64,000 nucleotides of DNA from Rostratula benghalensis (taxonomy: Eukaryota > Chordata > Aves > Charadriiformes > Rostratulidae), in contig VXAI01000097.1 in assembly GCA_013399305.1 (NCBI GenBank), positions 947,486 through 1,011,485 of the forward strand, given 5' to 3'. The notes beneath the pieces were generated by a model that worked only from the letters and a program-made list of their open reading frames with translations, had not been told where the DNA came from and did not search any database. The first letter of the stretch is position 1. Each line of letters starts with the position of its first letter. Shown in pieces: positions 39,372-54,080 of this stretch. Made by a program: the position numbers and the translations under genes.

Positions 39372-42300
39372 CTCAAAATCTTGCTTGAATATTTTGTCAC
39401 TTAAGAGCATCAACCATTCACATCTTTCAAGAATTCCGGAGAATTTTGGGATTATGGCTGTGGTTAGACTTTGACTTGTTACTCGTTTTCCTAAGACATA
39501 ATGATGAATAGAAAAGTCTTCATTATTTGGATCTTTAATTACTTAAGCTTAGATAGTAGAAATTAAATTAATTTCAAATATTGCATTCATATCACAAGAC
39601 ATAATTTAAAGAAAAGTACATTTAAAAAAACCTTATTTTTACCTATATTAAATATAATGGGGTTTTTCTTCTATTGTTTGACACTAGTATGGAACCAGTG
39701 AATTAGCACAGAACATTTATACCGTCAATAAAATACCCTTCCATCCTATAAAACATCACATTAGTTACAAAGGAAAATCTGAGCCAGGCCTAAAAGGTCT
39801 TTCATTTACTGCCTGCCCGTTGTGTTCTCTGTTCCCCCAAATGAATAGAGCTACAGAGCTACCCAAACTAGCTTTCTATACCTGGGTTTGGGGAGCATCC
39901 TAGGTTGGTAAAGCGGATTCTCTCTCTCTCTTGAAGTGAGAGCCATGAGAGAATAACATGCTCTAATTATAACTAAACCACTATCATTCTTTTCAATACT
40001 ATTAATCTCTATATTATGCATAGGCATGAATATTTAAAATGTCTACCTGAAAACATATTGATACAGTTTCATTGTACACATCACAACATGACCCTGGAAA
40101 ATCTGAAAATGGAATGTAATAATATTTGCCCTCAGTAAATAACATCACATCGCACAGCTCATTGCATTAAACAGATTTCAAAATGGGATCAAAGCTAACT
40201 AGAAAGGTTACTGATATATTTATTAAGCTGTAAAAAAAATGTAAGCAACTATAAACTTCTAGCAAAACAAAAACATTTGACATTTTCCCCCTCCTCAGCT
40301 TCCTAAAATCAAATGTTTTCTCTTGCAACAGCACAGTATGAAATTGTCTTTCATTCTCCAGTGTGCTGCATTTTACAGTAGTCAGAGAAGCACAAGTTAT
40401 AAGGAAATGAATAGACAAGTGGTGTGGAATAATCTGTGGGAAGTCAAGAGGTCCTGGCTTTCATAAAGCAGAAACATGGGACAACTTCTATAAATAACAC
40501 TGTAAACTCCTCTAAATTTACATTTATAACATCACCTTTCTCCTCACTTCTGTGTTGCTAAAATTTGTATTAACCTGCAAATCTCATGATTTAGAGGCCT
40601 TGACTGATATCTTATACTTGATCAAATAGATGACAGTGAGAACAATAACTTACTCAATTTGATTAGAATGAAGACAACTTCCATAATGACTTGATTATCA
40701 TCTTACAGTAGGAAAACTATTTTGTTACATTACTTCAAACATGAAAAATACACAATTAGCATCAACACGATTTTATATGCCTGTTACAAGCTTATATATA
40801 CATGTTTATTTATTTACAATGCATACATATAGTATGTACACATGATTATTTGAACATTTGGAGGCCTGAGCTGAAACATTTATTTCTTCCTCTATTTTCT
40901 TCATCAAAACTTAAATTGATTGATAACATAGTAAACCAAATACCAAGTAGTTTTCAGGTTGTATCACACCATAGTATGAGTCCAGCCAGCCTAACTCCTT
41001 CCATTGCAAAATTTCTCTGTCTGCTACACAATAATATACACAAAAAAAACCCAAACCCAAGAAAGAGCCACACACACATATTGTCTGTATTAAGGAACTA
41101 TTATCATGGAGGGCTGAACATTTGATATATGTCTATTAATTAATCTGTTCCTATGAGGAAGGGTAGACATCATACTTTTACTGATTGCTTAGTTTGCAGC
41201 AAGGCATACTTAAAAGAATGGAAACAGAAATCTTAAGAGCATATAATGATAATATACTTCCCCAAATAATGAGAAAAAAAGTATTACATAACCACGTCCT
41301 TTAAAACTGGTCTTTGATTCAAAACCTGCTCAATGTTTCATTGGATATGCACCACATCTGATGCTCTGAGGAAATTATTCAGCTTTAGAGTTCCTGTAAG
41401 GTTTTGAATACTGCTGAAAGAGGTCAAACAGACATGTAAAAAAGAGCATGATTTTTCACAGCTGGTACTAAAGAACCAGGGCCTCTGACTCGTGATCTTC
41501 CCTTATCTCTGTCACGTGTAGAAAAACAAATACAACACACACTATGTTCAAGAGAAATGACTGGATGCATGTTTTGATGATTCTTGCTACAGTTTACAGA
41601 ACAAAAAATTTCAGTATGCAATATACTATTGCTATGACTTCTCAGTAATGTGAATTCAGTGCAATCAGAGCACTCCAACAGCACAGACTGAACTTCCCAA
41701 TTTTCCAATGTAGTTTAATTGCCTGTTACTTGAGCTCCTACTTTGAAGATCTGTAATGGTCTACAGCTATTATTAACAAAGTAGAAGAATAATGTATTTT
41801 ATTGTTGCCTGTGGGAGAGGAAGTATCATTTGGAAAATTGATAACACTTTAGTTTAGTCATTTTAAAAGGTCACGTTACACAATAAAGAAGGCCAAGCCT
41901 TTTAGTCATAACATATGATAGTGATAAAATTAGCACCGGTCTACAGATCATCAAAATTACTAATTCCATTTCTATATTGTAAGCAAGCTAAAACAACGTA
42001 ATAAATGTTGTCCAGGAGCTTTCTGATTTATGTAGTCTAGTTTACATAGCCCATAAAGAAATTAAACCATAAAGAAATAGCTTAATTATTAAATAAGTAA
42101 ATGAATCTGCATATATAAAGAGAACAAACCAAATATTCATAGTACTATACCTTAGGATTACTATTTACTTTAAACATATTTATAATAGAATCAGTAGAGA
42201 GGGGAAAATGATGAACTTTGGTGCAGGAAATCAACAGGAAAAATTTAATAGGAAGGAATAACAGTCAACAATTGCAGTTGAGAGGCATGGCTGCCAATTT

Positions 42301-43321
42301 TAAAGTTGTTTTTGACAAAATACCATAAATTGAGAAAATGTGACAGCGTTAGCAGGTAGTACAAATTAAAGTTGTTATGTTGTGCCCTTAGGCCTTTATT
42401 TATTGCAAGGATAGGCAATGACAGTTAAAGTGCTCTGAATAAATCGTTTTATGAAGAAAGATAAAATAAATGCAAGCGATACACAAATTTACACAATGGT
42501 TCATTTGTTCAGGGCAACAGAGTTCAGTTGGATGGAGAGAAAACAAGCTGGTAACAGGCCATTTCCCCGGGGCAGGCAATGGTGAGGGCTTTGCAGCATG
42601 ATTTATTTATGGTCAGCCTGTAAAAAGGACTTTAAGGCTTTTCAGGCATTGCATGTGTATCATAGGGTACAATTCAATATAAAATATTTCTATGAAAGTG
42701 AACTGGAACTGTCCCCAGTTCACAAACAAAAGGGGTATGCAAATATATGCCTATTCACCATATTCAAATCCCATTCCAAACAACTCCCTTATATGTTCTG
42801 CCAGAAAAATGTTAGGTTCTGAAATGTAGGGGACCTGAAGTAAATGCTCTCACAGTCCTTTTATGTCCTACTGAAAAACAGAGTCCTTATTTTAAAAAGC
42901 TACTTAGATTTTTTGGAAGAATAAACATCAACTTCTTAAGTGTGCTGTTATATTATACAGATGGGAAATTATAAAGAAATAGCTCCAGTGATGCATTTAG
43001 GATTAAAAAAAGAATCCAGTTACCTTTTCAGAAAATCTCTCTGTGAAATACCAAGTCTCTATTTGTAACAGTATCTCCAGAAATCATCTTCTCAAAGTCT
43101 GACTCAATTACAACAGCATTTTTTTTCCAGTGTGGACAAAGCAAATGCATCTCCTATTGCTTATAGTCCATCACTTCAGGTCTAACAGTTCTGGAGCAAC
43201 CTGAACCGTCAAGTCTTGTTGCAATTGCTGCTGTTTTGTCATCAATTCATCCCCAGGTAACTCTAGGAAGCTAAATTTAATTAACACCACCCCGTGCTTG
43301 AAAAATATCCCCTTCACTTAC

Positions 43322-43417
43322 TTGAAAATCTTTCTCTTCCAGGATCTCTTTCCTCCACCTGACAAGGAAGGCAGCACAGACGTACAAGTGGAAGTGAGAA
43401 AAACCCTCTGGTTCAGA
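43322..43417 (-). CDS. TBC1D22A: TBC1D22A penultimate coding exon
   Basis: On the minus strand 32 codons read without a stop, beginning SEPEGFSHFHLYV and ending EILEEKDFQ. CAAFLVRWRK lies between. This is the conserved segment just after the RLWDTYQ motif of TBC1D22 proteins, at the end of the TBC domain. LVRWRK and EEKDFQ fit TBC1D22A better than TBC1D22B (LIKWRK, DEEDFQ as I recall them). The 5' boundary is a CTAG acceptor (AG at 43419-43418) after a T-rich tract. The 3' boundary is a consensus GTAAGT donor starting at 43321. Both boundaries are phase 0, so splicing joins DFQ to ELL of the last exon. The preceding exon, expected to end in RLWDTYQ, was not found between 43418 and 64000 and probably lies beyond the window. 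Confidence 0.95.
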
Positions 43418-46400
43418 CTAGAAAAAAATAAAAATATGTTACCCTTTCATTAAACAAGTAATACTTTTGATCACCATATACCCCAAGTGTATTTTTATGG
43501 CATTACTACTAACTACAAATGCCAGTTTAATGTCTCTCTCTTTTAGTATAACAAACCTCTTTGCAGTACATGTACACCAAACCTATCCACAGCTCTTATC
43601 CGTAATGGGAATTATGGTGAGGTATTTCTCACATTTAAATTCATTTTTTACAGACATGTTTTCCATGAGCTTTTATCTGACAGGAAATACTGTACTGTCT
43701 AGCTCAACACTGGGGTATGAACATATGCTTCGTCTCCAGTATTAAGAGCAAACTACTATCAGTAGTAGCCTTTTAATTATAAATTCTGCTATAAAAATTA
43801 TTAAGCGTTTTTAAAAATACATAACTTGGTCTATATTTGAGTGAATTACAGGTGTTTTCTAAACAAAAAAGAAAAAATCTTTTCATTGCAACACAAAACA
43901 TTTACAACTCAGATTTGCATTCAGACCTGCAGCTTTCTGTTCTACTTCAAGTCAGCAGATTCAGTCACTTTGTAAGACTCCAACTAGAAATTAAGATTTT
44001 ATAAGAATACCTAAGAGTTTAGAAAAAATTGTGATCCTACTTTTAAAGACTTCTCTAAGTATTCTTGTATTAGCAAATTAATCTTAGATTTTATTTTCTA
44101 TACCACTGAGAACTGAGAAAATAATTACGATATTTAATTATCAACGTGATGACTGTGAACTAATGCTATGTAAAAACTCATTAAAATAACATTTAAAAAT
44201 AATAATTATAAAATTAAGCTACACAATCTGACAAATGCAGAAATACTTAAATGCTGATAACGAAATAATTTATAAGATCTAATTGTAGCACTTCAAAAGC
44301 ATTGCTTTTTTTTTTCCATATTCTTTATTGGTCATTTCAATGCAGTTTACTTTTTAGAGAAATACAGAGTTCTGCTCAAGTAAAGAGAACTGAAACAACT
44401 TCTTATGTAAAACACAGCATAACAAAAAAATTCTATTTTATTGCTCTTTAGCCTTTAACTTCTCCTCTACCCCGGGCTGACAGAAGTGGGCAGCGTACTA
44501 CAAGGGCTTGGTACAAACCCAGTGTTAGCAGCTACAGAAACTACAGATCACCCTGTCCAGCACGATGAAGAGATAGAGGTAATGAGATCAAGATAAGAGA
44601 TAATGCCAATTATTTGCAGGGAAGTTTTAAGTTTAAAAGTGTAGTTGGAACTGAAAATGGGAATTAGTTAATTTTTTAACCAGAAAAAAAAGATTCTCAT
44701 CATAAAATGCTGTGATATTTTTCCTACTCCAGGAAAAACGCTCTACTTGAATAACATGACTTCACAATGAATAACATTGTAAAATCCCAGGACAGACAAA
44801 GCATATGGCGATTTTAACTAGACTTGTCTCTAGAGTTTGTCTTAATCAGAAAAATTCAAGTCCAATTTTCGATATTAAAGTTACAACTTTACAGAATCAT
44901 GTACTCACTGCCATCCTCCTGAAAAATGCAAGTCTCTTACTTTACTGTTGGCTTTTCTCTTGGGATGGAATGTTAACATACATAAAAGCATAAAATGGTA
45001 ACTCCAGAAGACATACTTGTAAGCAAAGTGGTGCTACCACGTATCCTATCAGATACTATTGTGGCAATATTCAAATAATCAAATACAACTCTGAAAAACG
45101 CAGAAAGCCAATTCCAAGAAAACAACCCTCTTCCCACTTTATTTTGTAAATAAAATCACAGAATATGCAGTATTTTAAATTCAGCCTTTGATTATGGCTT
45201 TGTAACATTTTCATCTTTAAAATAAGACAAAAATATTTTAAATTTAAAAAAATAATTACAAAAACAGTACTTGTGATCTCGTTTTTCTCAGCACTGAGCT
45301 GCAATCAAATTTCTCATTTTTAACATGAATTTTTAAAATACCATGTCAAGAAGCAGCCCTTAATCATTCATGAAAGTTTCTATGCTTTTGGAATACACAA
45401 TATAATCTCATAAAAGTGACAAAACTTTCTTCAGATTTCAAACGCAAACAGGGTAGTAATGTCCAGTGAAAACAGAACGTGTTTAAGACTAAAAATAACA
45501 GTCAGTACAAGAAAACATCAGCATGTTTTCCAGAAGTCCACTCTGAAGTATGTGCTGCCACTGGTGAAGACCAGCTCAGTTCACCATTACCTGGTGAACT
45601 CTGTGTCTTCAGATCATAAATGCCTGAGCATTTGCAATCAAGCAGGAAAACAGGGAAGAAGAAAAAATTATGGGTACATGATGGAGACAAATACAGCTAG
45701 CTTGAGGCTGCAGAACCGATAAAGAAAAGAGGTTAAGAAAGAGGAAGACCGTTTTTGCAGATGAAGAAGTAAGAAGACTGAAATAGTCTGTAGGCAGGAA
45801 AACTTCATTGAAAATAATAAGTATCAATCAGGGTATTTTATGTATTGGATTGTTATACTACTTGTGTATAACAAAATCTTACATTTATTTAATTACATGA
45901 CATGAGCAAGAAAGAAGGGACTGGAAGGAACTCGGTTTGGTATTAATATATGCTAATTCTGCTTTCTTCTCCTCTCTCCTCCAACACTATGTAAGTTCTT
46001 GTAAAACACAGTGGAGAAGGGAGGAGGATTAAAGAAATCTGCCTGAAAGCAGTACTTTAACTTTCAAAGCCAAATTGCAGTAGCTGTTGGCAAAATTGTT
46101 AATTTTGCCCTCTCTTACATTGAATCACAAACCACTATTACGTAGTTAGTCAAATTAGATCATCAGAGTATTATTACTTTTTTTCTGATAATAACTTAAG
46201 ATTCTGATTTTAAGCCCAAGAATTCATTCTATTATAATGTAATAAAATTTTGCCACAGCCAGAAAGTCAAGATAAGTGGCTTAAAAAAAATTAAAAGCAA
46301 AAAATTCCCCAGAACTGCAATACTGGAAGCTGAGAATGTTTTTGAGGAATTGCACAAGAAAATATCTGGAGGTACCTAAGAACTTGGACTTTTTATCGAG

Positions 46401-47769
46401 ATTTTTCTGTTCAATCTTTTTTTTTTTCTCCAATACAATTTTCTTCACCTCTTTTAAATGAAACCAAATGGGTTTAAATATGCAATTCGTTAGAGAAAAA
46501 AAATGCATATCCCCCTACAGATTTAAAAATTCATCATGCTTCAGGGATAAGTCTAGGCTACAAAGTATTTTCAATGGATAGTTTTAGACAGTTTTGGAAA
46601 TTGAGTAAAACAGCTAATGCATAATTGCCTTTTCTAACACCTGCTACCTATTACACTTTTGCATTTGTAGCTTTTGAAGTTACAAACAGTTTGATCTCTA
46701 AATATAAAGAATGCAGACTACCAGCTAAAAGCTATTTAAAATCGAATATAAACAATGACCTTGATTTAAATATTTTAGCAAAAGATCTCCAGATAGATGT
46801 ACAACCTTCCAGAAGACTTATTCTGAACATATTACAGACAACTCAGAGCACATTATCTAAGAACCACCTGTCATTATCAATAAAAATCATTTAGATTGTT
46901 AACATCACAAATATCTCATTGCCCTGCAAATGCTGGATCTCCTCTGCAGCTAACAGGAAAGGCATTCTTTATACTGCGCTCCCCAAACTTCTGGAATTAG
47001 ACAATCACTGAAAGAATGCAAAATTTGTTGTACGACTAGACTGATTATTGTTTAGTCAATGATTAGTCTAACCTGCCTCCCATGCCCTGCATACTTCAGC
47101 ATTTAGGAAGGGTAATATCTCACGGTATTGTATTTGTTGAATGAGTAAGTATGTGATTATTTTTTAAGTATTGAAATTATTAAAGCTACGAAATTGTGCC
47201 AGGGTTAGGTATTAAACCACTACATTTCACATGCAAACAATGGCTCAGACACAAGGACTTCCAAACACTTTATGATTACAGGTGAATAAAGCAACTTTAA
47301 GCATCTATGGGTTTACTACATTATAAAGAGCAGTTAGTTTAGCTGTTAAGAAGTTTAATTAATTTTTTTCCAAAATTATCCAAGCAGTCTATGGCAGAAA
47401 AAGAGAAAGAAGCCAACACAGGATCACCATGGAAAGGGCAATGTGTTGGATGTTCCTCCCAAATTTGACTTTTCCATCAGCCAGGAGTTCCAGATTTCCA
47501 GGCACAGACTCAATCCACAACCAAATTCCAGTCCAAGAAACAGCGTTCGCACACCATGGAGAGATCCATCAGGGTAACTATCCTGCCACCAGGAATGACC
47601 AACAGCAGATAACTATAAATATAAGAATGTAACCACATGGCAGTGCCTCCCAAGACCTCTCTTCTAGCTTTCAATGATTTTGTGCTCAGAGATGTTCCCT
47701 ATGCAAGCTGTAAAATATGTTCATGTAATAGTTGTTACTGGATTTGTCTTTACTTATCTGCCCAAAACT

Positions 47770-48740
47770 TTCTGAAGCTGGAAGATTTTTTGGTAATCAC
47801 AAAGTCCTGTGGCAAAGAATTCCAAAACCTAAGTGCATGCTATATAGCCTGTTTTAAACCCAACAGGGAATCACAGAACCCGCTAGTTTCATTCAAGCTG
47901 TTCATTTATTGCACTGAAGGAGGGTATGAACAATCACTTCCTATTCACTTTCTTCAGTCTTTTCATCTTTCCTTCTCTTGCAGACTAGATTCTTTTGGGT
48001 TTTGGTCTATTCCAACATTCCTTATACACTGGTTCTACCATTTTTGCTTGGCCTTCTTAAGCATCTTTCCTTGTACTTTTCTGAAATGTATACAGCAGGG
48101 ACGATGCAGAAAGAACATAATTCTCACAGCTGCATGATGACATTTTGTTCTCTTTTCCTTTCCCAGCAATTCCTAGCTTTTGGGTGTTTTTTTTCCATTT
48201 TCTTTCTTGACTGCTACTGAGCTCATCTTTTCCTCTTGTGCGTATGTAGAGAATTAACTTGAAACCCACAGCTATCCTGGGAAAGATAGGATTGTTCCAA
48301 ATTCACACACAGTATCACTTTATATTTGTCCATGCAGAATTTTCCTTGTTATTTACTGCCTGGTTGTTTACAGGAACATGAAGTCCTGCAACGCCTTGCT
48401 GTCAGCCTCCCACCTTTACTACTCAATAACACGGTGTTGTCAGCAAACTTTGCTGTCTCACTCCTGTATCTGTTTTCTAATCACTTCAGCAGGAACAGCT
48501 AAAGCCTTATCACAAGTTGTAAAAAAATTACAAGCGATTTCCTTTAATTTTGAAATCTGCCTGCTTATTCCTACCATCTGTTTTCTATCTTTCAGACAGT
48601 TATTATCCATAGAAGGGCATTTCCTTTAATTCCACAGCTGTGTTTTTTCTTTAATAACCTTTAGTGAAGAACCTTCTTCACTGTTTTCAGCAATCTCAAC
48701 AGGCTACATCATCCCAGTGCATATGTTCACTGGCTCTTAA
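47770..48740 (-). mobile_element. Old CR1/L3-type LINE relic (ORF2 region, reverse complement)
   Basis: Read on the plus strand, a series of blocks follows the reverse complement of an amniote-wide CR1-type LINE. They include GTGGCAAAGAATTCCA, then ATCACTTCCTATTCACTTTC, CATTTTTGCTTGGCCTTC, TCTTGACTGCTACTGAGC, TGTCAGCAAACTTTGCTGTC (from the reverse transcriptase FADD region), and CTTATTCCTACCATCTGTTT followed by TTTAGTGAAGAACCTT. The order and spacing are preserved over nearly 1 kb, but no coding frame survives on the minus strand. A 166-codon plus-strand frame (47637-48137) partly overlaps it and is antisense to the element, so it is not a gene. Confidence 0.75.
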
Positions 48741-51700
48741 CGCTTTGCAAGGTGTAATTTCTCACTACAAAAATCATGACAACACTTTCTTAAAATGTCA
48801 TATTTTATTCAGGGTGAAAGAATATTATGATTAAGTTTGGAGAACACTGTAGTGAAGTCACCTAAATCTTGTCATTCTAAAAGATATTGGAAAACTTCAA
48901 GGATTACAAGTAGTTTCATTATATTTCACCACATTTCATCACAGCAGCCTACCAACACATAACCTTCTCTTGCCTGTCAGCTTTATAGTCAGTTATATAA
49001 TGAAATTTTCATTATTCTGTGGTGCTAAAGTTTAAATTTTAATCATGTTACATGTTAAAAAGTATTTTGCAGTTATATATAAAAATATCTATTAAAACAT
49101 TTATTTTTGTTGAGTTAGCACAGTTTGGATTGTCTTCTATCACTGTTTTTGTTTCACCACAACTATTACCAAGGGTTTGATTCTAAAAGCAGTAAGTGAC
49201 GAACAGCACTTGTCTAAACTTAAATTAATCTGACGATAAGCACAGCAACAAAGTTGGATCATTTATGCCTAAGAAAATCCACCCCAAACCAAGAAACACC
49301 TTTGCTTACAGGTAAGGCCTGTAAGGAGCTGTTTCTAATGCAAACATCCACCCATTAATATGAAAATTTATGCGTTGGATTGATCTTTGCAGTAAAACCA
49401 AACCTGATGCAAACACATTTCATAGCACTAAAATCTGTAATGGAAACTAACATTTTCAGGTCATAACAGCAAGTTAGTAGCATCTGGCACAGCCAACACA
49501 CTATGCAAAAATTATTACCTCAGTCCTTAGTGATCACAGTAAGTCACTTATAGAAGGGCTATTTTAAAAATACCTTTCTAAGAACTGCACTTACATTGCC
49601 TGTTTCTGCTAGGAATGTTCAAAAAATATTTATCTTACAATGTTCTCTTAGACTTGGCAGATTTATGCTGAAAACTAGGTGAAGATCACATTTCATAACA
49701 GTTTTGTAGGTGGTGTCTCTGATTCAGTCAGCAACAACTTGGTAACAGTTCCCTAAAGATGACTTGTGATATAAACCTCTACTGCGAAATCCCAGCCACA
49801 AGGGACACAGACTATTGCTGGAATTTTTTTGGATCAATGTCTTGAATTGTTACGATGCTCCATATGCATATGGTCTTCAAAATTAATGGTAAGACTATTA
49901 ACCAATATTAAATGTAAATGGAGGCTATTGATAATTGCTATTTACTTGATTTATCTGGTCTCTCAGTAATAATTTAGTTTTAAGAATTATGTTTCATATA
50001 CCTTCCCACTTTAGCTTGTATTTTGAGAACGGAGTTTAAATTACCATCCTCTTCACTTGCTAATACATTCAATTAAAACAGAATAAAAATTAACTAACTT
50101 CAAGCACTTGACTTTTTTATCTTAGATTTTCCAGAATAAATTGTGGTAAAAAAAAAAAATCAGTGTTTGTCATTTGGTTAACTTAAAGAGTTTATCATGA
50201 AGTTTTTAAAGAGTTCACCATGACTAAGACGTCAAGTGGATTCTCACCCAATGAGATACCATCACAGCCACCATTTTCTCCTCATGGGTGGTATTTTATT
50301 ACTCTCTCCGTACAGGGGAGTTGCTAGATCCTAGCAAAGGAATGGAGCTTCTCGCGCAATTCCCTTATAGTGCTTTCTTGTTGAACTGGGTATTTACAGA
50401 AGGGAGTGGACTAAGAAAGTTTTCTTGGAGAATGCCTTTGATACAAATGTAGAGTGATGTTGTACTCTACAAATGGAGAACAATTACATTTTGCAGCATT
50501 TAATTCCAACAAGACTTTTAAAAAAAACAAGATACACATAGAAGAATTATGCATACTGAAACTATCAGAAAGCTTATTGATTTCTTTTCTGTAATTTTCT
50601 GTTAATAAGCCTCTTCTCATCTGTAGTGAAGAGTGACCATTAGTTGTTCTCTGTACTTACTGGAGAAAATATTACTTAATTTGCTGTTTTGAATTTCTGC
50701 AAAACAGAAGGTAAACAACTTCCATTTTACCTACTAGCTATGGCTAGACAGAACGTGGCACAAACAAGGCTGTGGCAACGTGAGCATGAATTCTACCAGT
50801 GATAATCAATCACTGTGATTTTAGCCAACAACAAACAACATAATGGCGAGGGATTAGATATAAAACCCCAATATTATATACATATTTATGGCTCTTCTAG
50901 TTGAAAAAAAAATTTACTTAACACCAAAAAATCCTAAGTTGTTTGGAGATGAAAACAGCAGAACCAGCAGCAAGAACTAATGGAACTACTCCTGGCTGGT
51001 TTCAGTGCATTACCAAGTAACAGCCACATAACATTATAAGTCCTCATCAATAACAATGGATAATTTATATTGTTTAGGTTTTAAAAAGTGGTTGATTAGT
51101 TACAGCTATATTTTCTTCCGTTCACTATAGTTAATGTATTAAGTAGTAATTAATTAGTATTTCAGTATGAGCCATTAATATAGAGCCTAATTATCTTACC
51201 AAGCCATGGTGCAGTGTAATGACTTAAAGTACAGAATCTGTGTAATTAACACAGAGCATCACTATGTCCTTCCTCTAACAGCATGAAACGCAAGCACACA
51301 ATGGATTTTGATTCTTGCATGAGAATAAAGCTGAATACACTTCCCTAAAGCTGATGTCTGCACTTCCCTACACCTCTTAGTCCTGAATATTTTCCTCAGG
51401 AAAATGCACCAGCTGTAAGAGGATATGACAAGATGAGACTACCAACAATCTTTTCAAAAACATACACACACTAAAAGGTCTAACTCTCTAGATATTTCCC
51501 AGAAAATTCATTTTGCGTCATTAATTTACTCAGATGTGCCCTACGGTAACTTAAAATCCCTCTTGCAGGAGAAAAGTCATGGAAGTGCTGACTGAGTGGC
51601 TATGGAAAGGCTGAGGAGCAGTTAGATGAGCATAAACCCCAAAGTAACAGACTAGTTGCACCTCCCCAGCACAGGTGAAGTTGAAGAATACACTCTTTAA

Positions 51701-54080
51701 AAAGCTATTTCTTTTTTTAATTGGTTACACGGCAGATTGGAGTGAAAACCTCCAGACAAGGTATTTTCAAAGGAATGAACATCTGGGATACCACAATCCA
51801 AATTTCATATTTGTTTCATCTGTGTTCAAAGACAGAAAGAACATTTATTGCAAAAGCTTCTTTTATTTTAAGCTAGGCTTAAAGTTGAGCTTCAATTTTT
51901 CAGACATGGTTGTCCAGCTGGAAAGAAATTTGTTTTGAAGTTTCCTTCTAATTAAGACTCTATTCATTCTATGTGAAATTACTAATTTAGTTTGACCTTA
52001 AACATTTAAATTCCTTCTGAACTAGTAACATGACATCAATTAGTTGGCCAAAAACATGGTGGAAAAAAGCAAAGCTATGTCACAGCAAGACTGCTTTTAT
52101 TCACAGAATTCTACTTAAAAGATACGATTTACCTTACAAAGCAGAAACCAAGTCCAGATCATTAGTAAAATTATGCTGCAACTGATTTAATTCTGAAGAA
52201 CTTTGCTGTAAGGCAAAGTGCTCTTACAAAAATGCTAACCTGCTTATATCACACTACTGATTTGAAAGAAGGACAGGCACCATTGATTAAAAAAGAAAAT
52301 GGCAACATTTCCACCCATGAGCAGAACTTTAACAGAATACGTGAATCAAAATCAGATTGCACATCCTCAATAACCTGCTTTTAAAAGGCAAATAAGCACA
52401 AATAAGGAGTATGACTCACTAATATTTACTACACTAACTCCCTATTTCTCACCTTTTGAATTTCTAAATTATTTACCTCACGTATTATTTTAATTATTTT
52501 TGCAGTTCATTCCCAAAGAACCTTGATGCTGGGAAATTAATTAATGGACACAATAGCAGAACTGTCAGCATTGTTTAAATACAATTTCAGCACTGGCCTC
52601 ATTTACATGTATCCCTTTATTATAAACAATGGGACTGCTGATTTTTTTGTATTAAATTGTTAGTTCATTAAAAAGAGCACAATGATATCCTTTTCTGCAG
52701 ATATTAATCAGTTATCGCATTTTGCTGAAATGCATAATCCATGCTCCAGACAACCACTAGAGCTTCTAGCCCCCAGATTTCAAAGGTACTGAAATCGTTA
52801 CATAATATTTCTATAATTGTTCGATTAATTTGCTTTAGTTTATCTTATTATTAGCTTTAATAAAAGTTAATTAATTATTCAAAGCAGACCTATAAAAAGT
52901 AAAGCGATAGCTTAACAAAAAACAACTGAAAAAAACCAATTTGATAAATTGTACAAATACATATCACAGGCATACTAAAAGACAAATCCAACCTCTAAAG
53001 AGCAATATTAAAAGTGAATATTGCTTATTTCAACTTTTCAGCAAATAACAAGAATCTGCTTACTGAAACTCTACAGTCTTCAAATTCCCACATCTGTAAA
53101 TTGAAGGGAAGATTACATCAATGTAACATACAAACATTTTGGGAAAATTTTGAACCTAAAACGACGTTCATAACAAAACCTTGTGTGGTCAAAGGAAGAC
53201 TTGTATTTTTCTTAATAATAACAACAACTACATTTTTAAGCAAACTATTCCAATGACTTTTTCATTCTTTCCAGGAACACACCATAAGAACTGAGAATGA
53301 ATTAACATCTGTATCACATTCAGTCACATGTTTTCTACTAGGCGGTCTTGTTGACTGAGACAAAAAGCAGACAGAATAGTGGATACCAAAAAGGTATTTA
53401 GTAATAACCTTCCTTTCTGGTTTTCCAAGCAAATCTTTCAAGCTTAGTCACGACAAAGTCAAGTCATGACATCAGAGTCAAAAAACAGCACCCAAAGTTT
53501 CATTATAAATATACTCAAGATACACCACTGACTTTTTTCATCCCCTTCTCTCATTATTAACCCACATTACATTCTACCATCTAGCAAGAAAATCCTTAAT
53601 GTCTGATTACCAATATTCCTCTAGAGATTAGAAAATAGTTGGAAGTGCTGTTTTCTTTCACTTGCTGGCCCACAAAAATCTTAACACTTATGAAAATACT
53701 GCTTCCTTGCAGAGCAACACTGTCTGCACAGTCTCTTACATGGCAATTTGGCTGAATATTCAATTTTGTCTCGTGATGATGGTTAGATAATTGCACCAAG
53801 CTTTTTGTGACCATCTGACTGCTAACAACATTCCTTGGCCTGCATGTTTTACATTTCATTCAGCTTCAATAAAAAATAACATACTAATAATGCCACAGAA
53901 ATTAAAGTTGGCAGCTGCTGAATGCAGCAACATCTTCACTGATTAAAGCAAAGAAAAAGCAAAACATCTGAAAACATTATTCAGCTGCTCTTCTGTTACG
54001 TCCAGCACACAGCCTTTACAGTCATGATTCTGCAAAACTGCAGGTTTATAAAAGGGCTGACGTCAAAAGCAACTGAAAAT

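Larger units (their letters stand above)
12864..43319 (-). other. TBC1D22A: Last intron of TBC1D22A
   Basis: The intron between the two supported coding exons, measured from donor GT (43321-43320) to acceptor AG (12863-12862), is about 30.5 kb. I see no additional TBC1D22A exon inside it. It is AT-rich and holds the ERVL solo LTR, CR1 fragments, an L2-like relic, a GC-richer patch at 18840-19700 and a 51-N assembly gap, each listed separately. The remaining stretches hold no recognised gene or repeat. Confidence 0.85.

Noticed and set aside
47637..48137. Longest open frame in the window (166 codons, plus strand)
   Set aside because: It largely overlaps an old CR1/L3-type relic read in the antisense direction, and has no protein motif.
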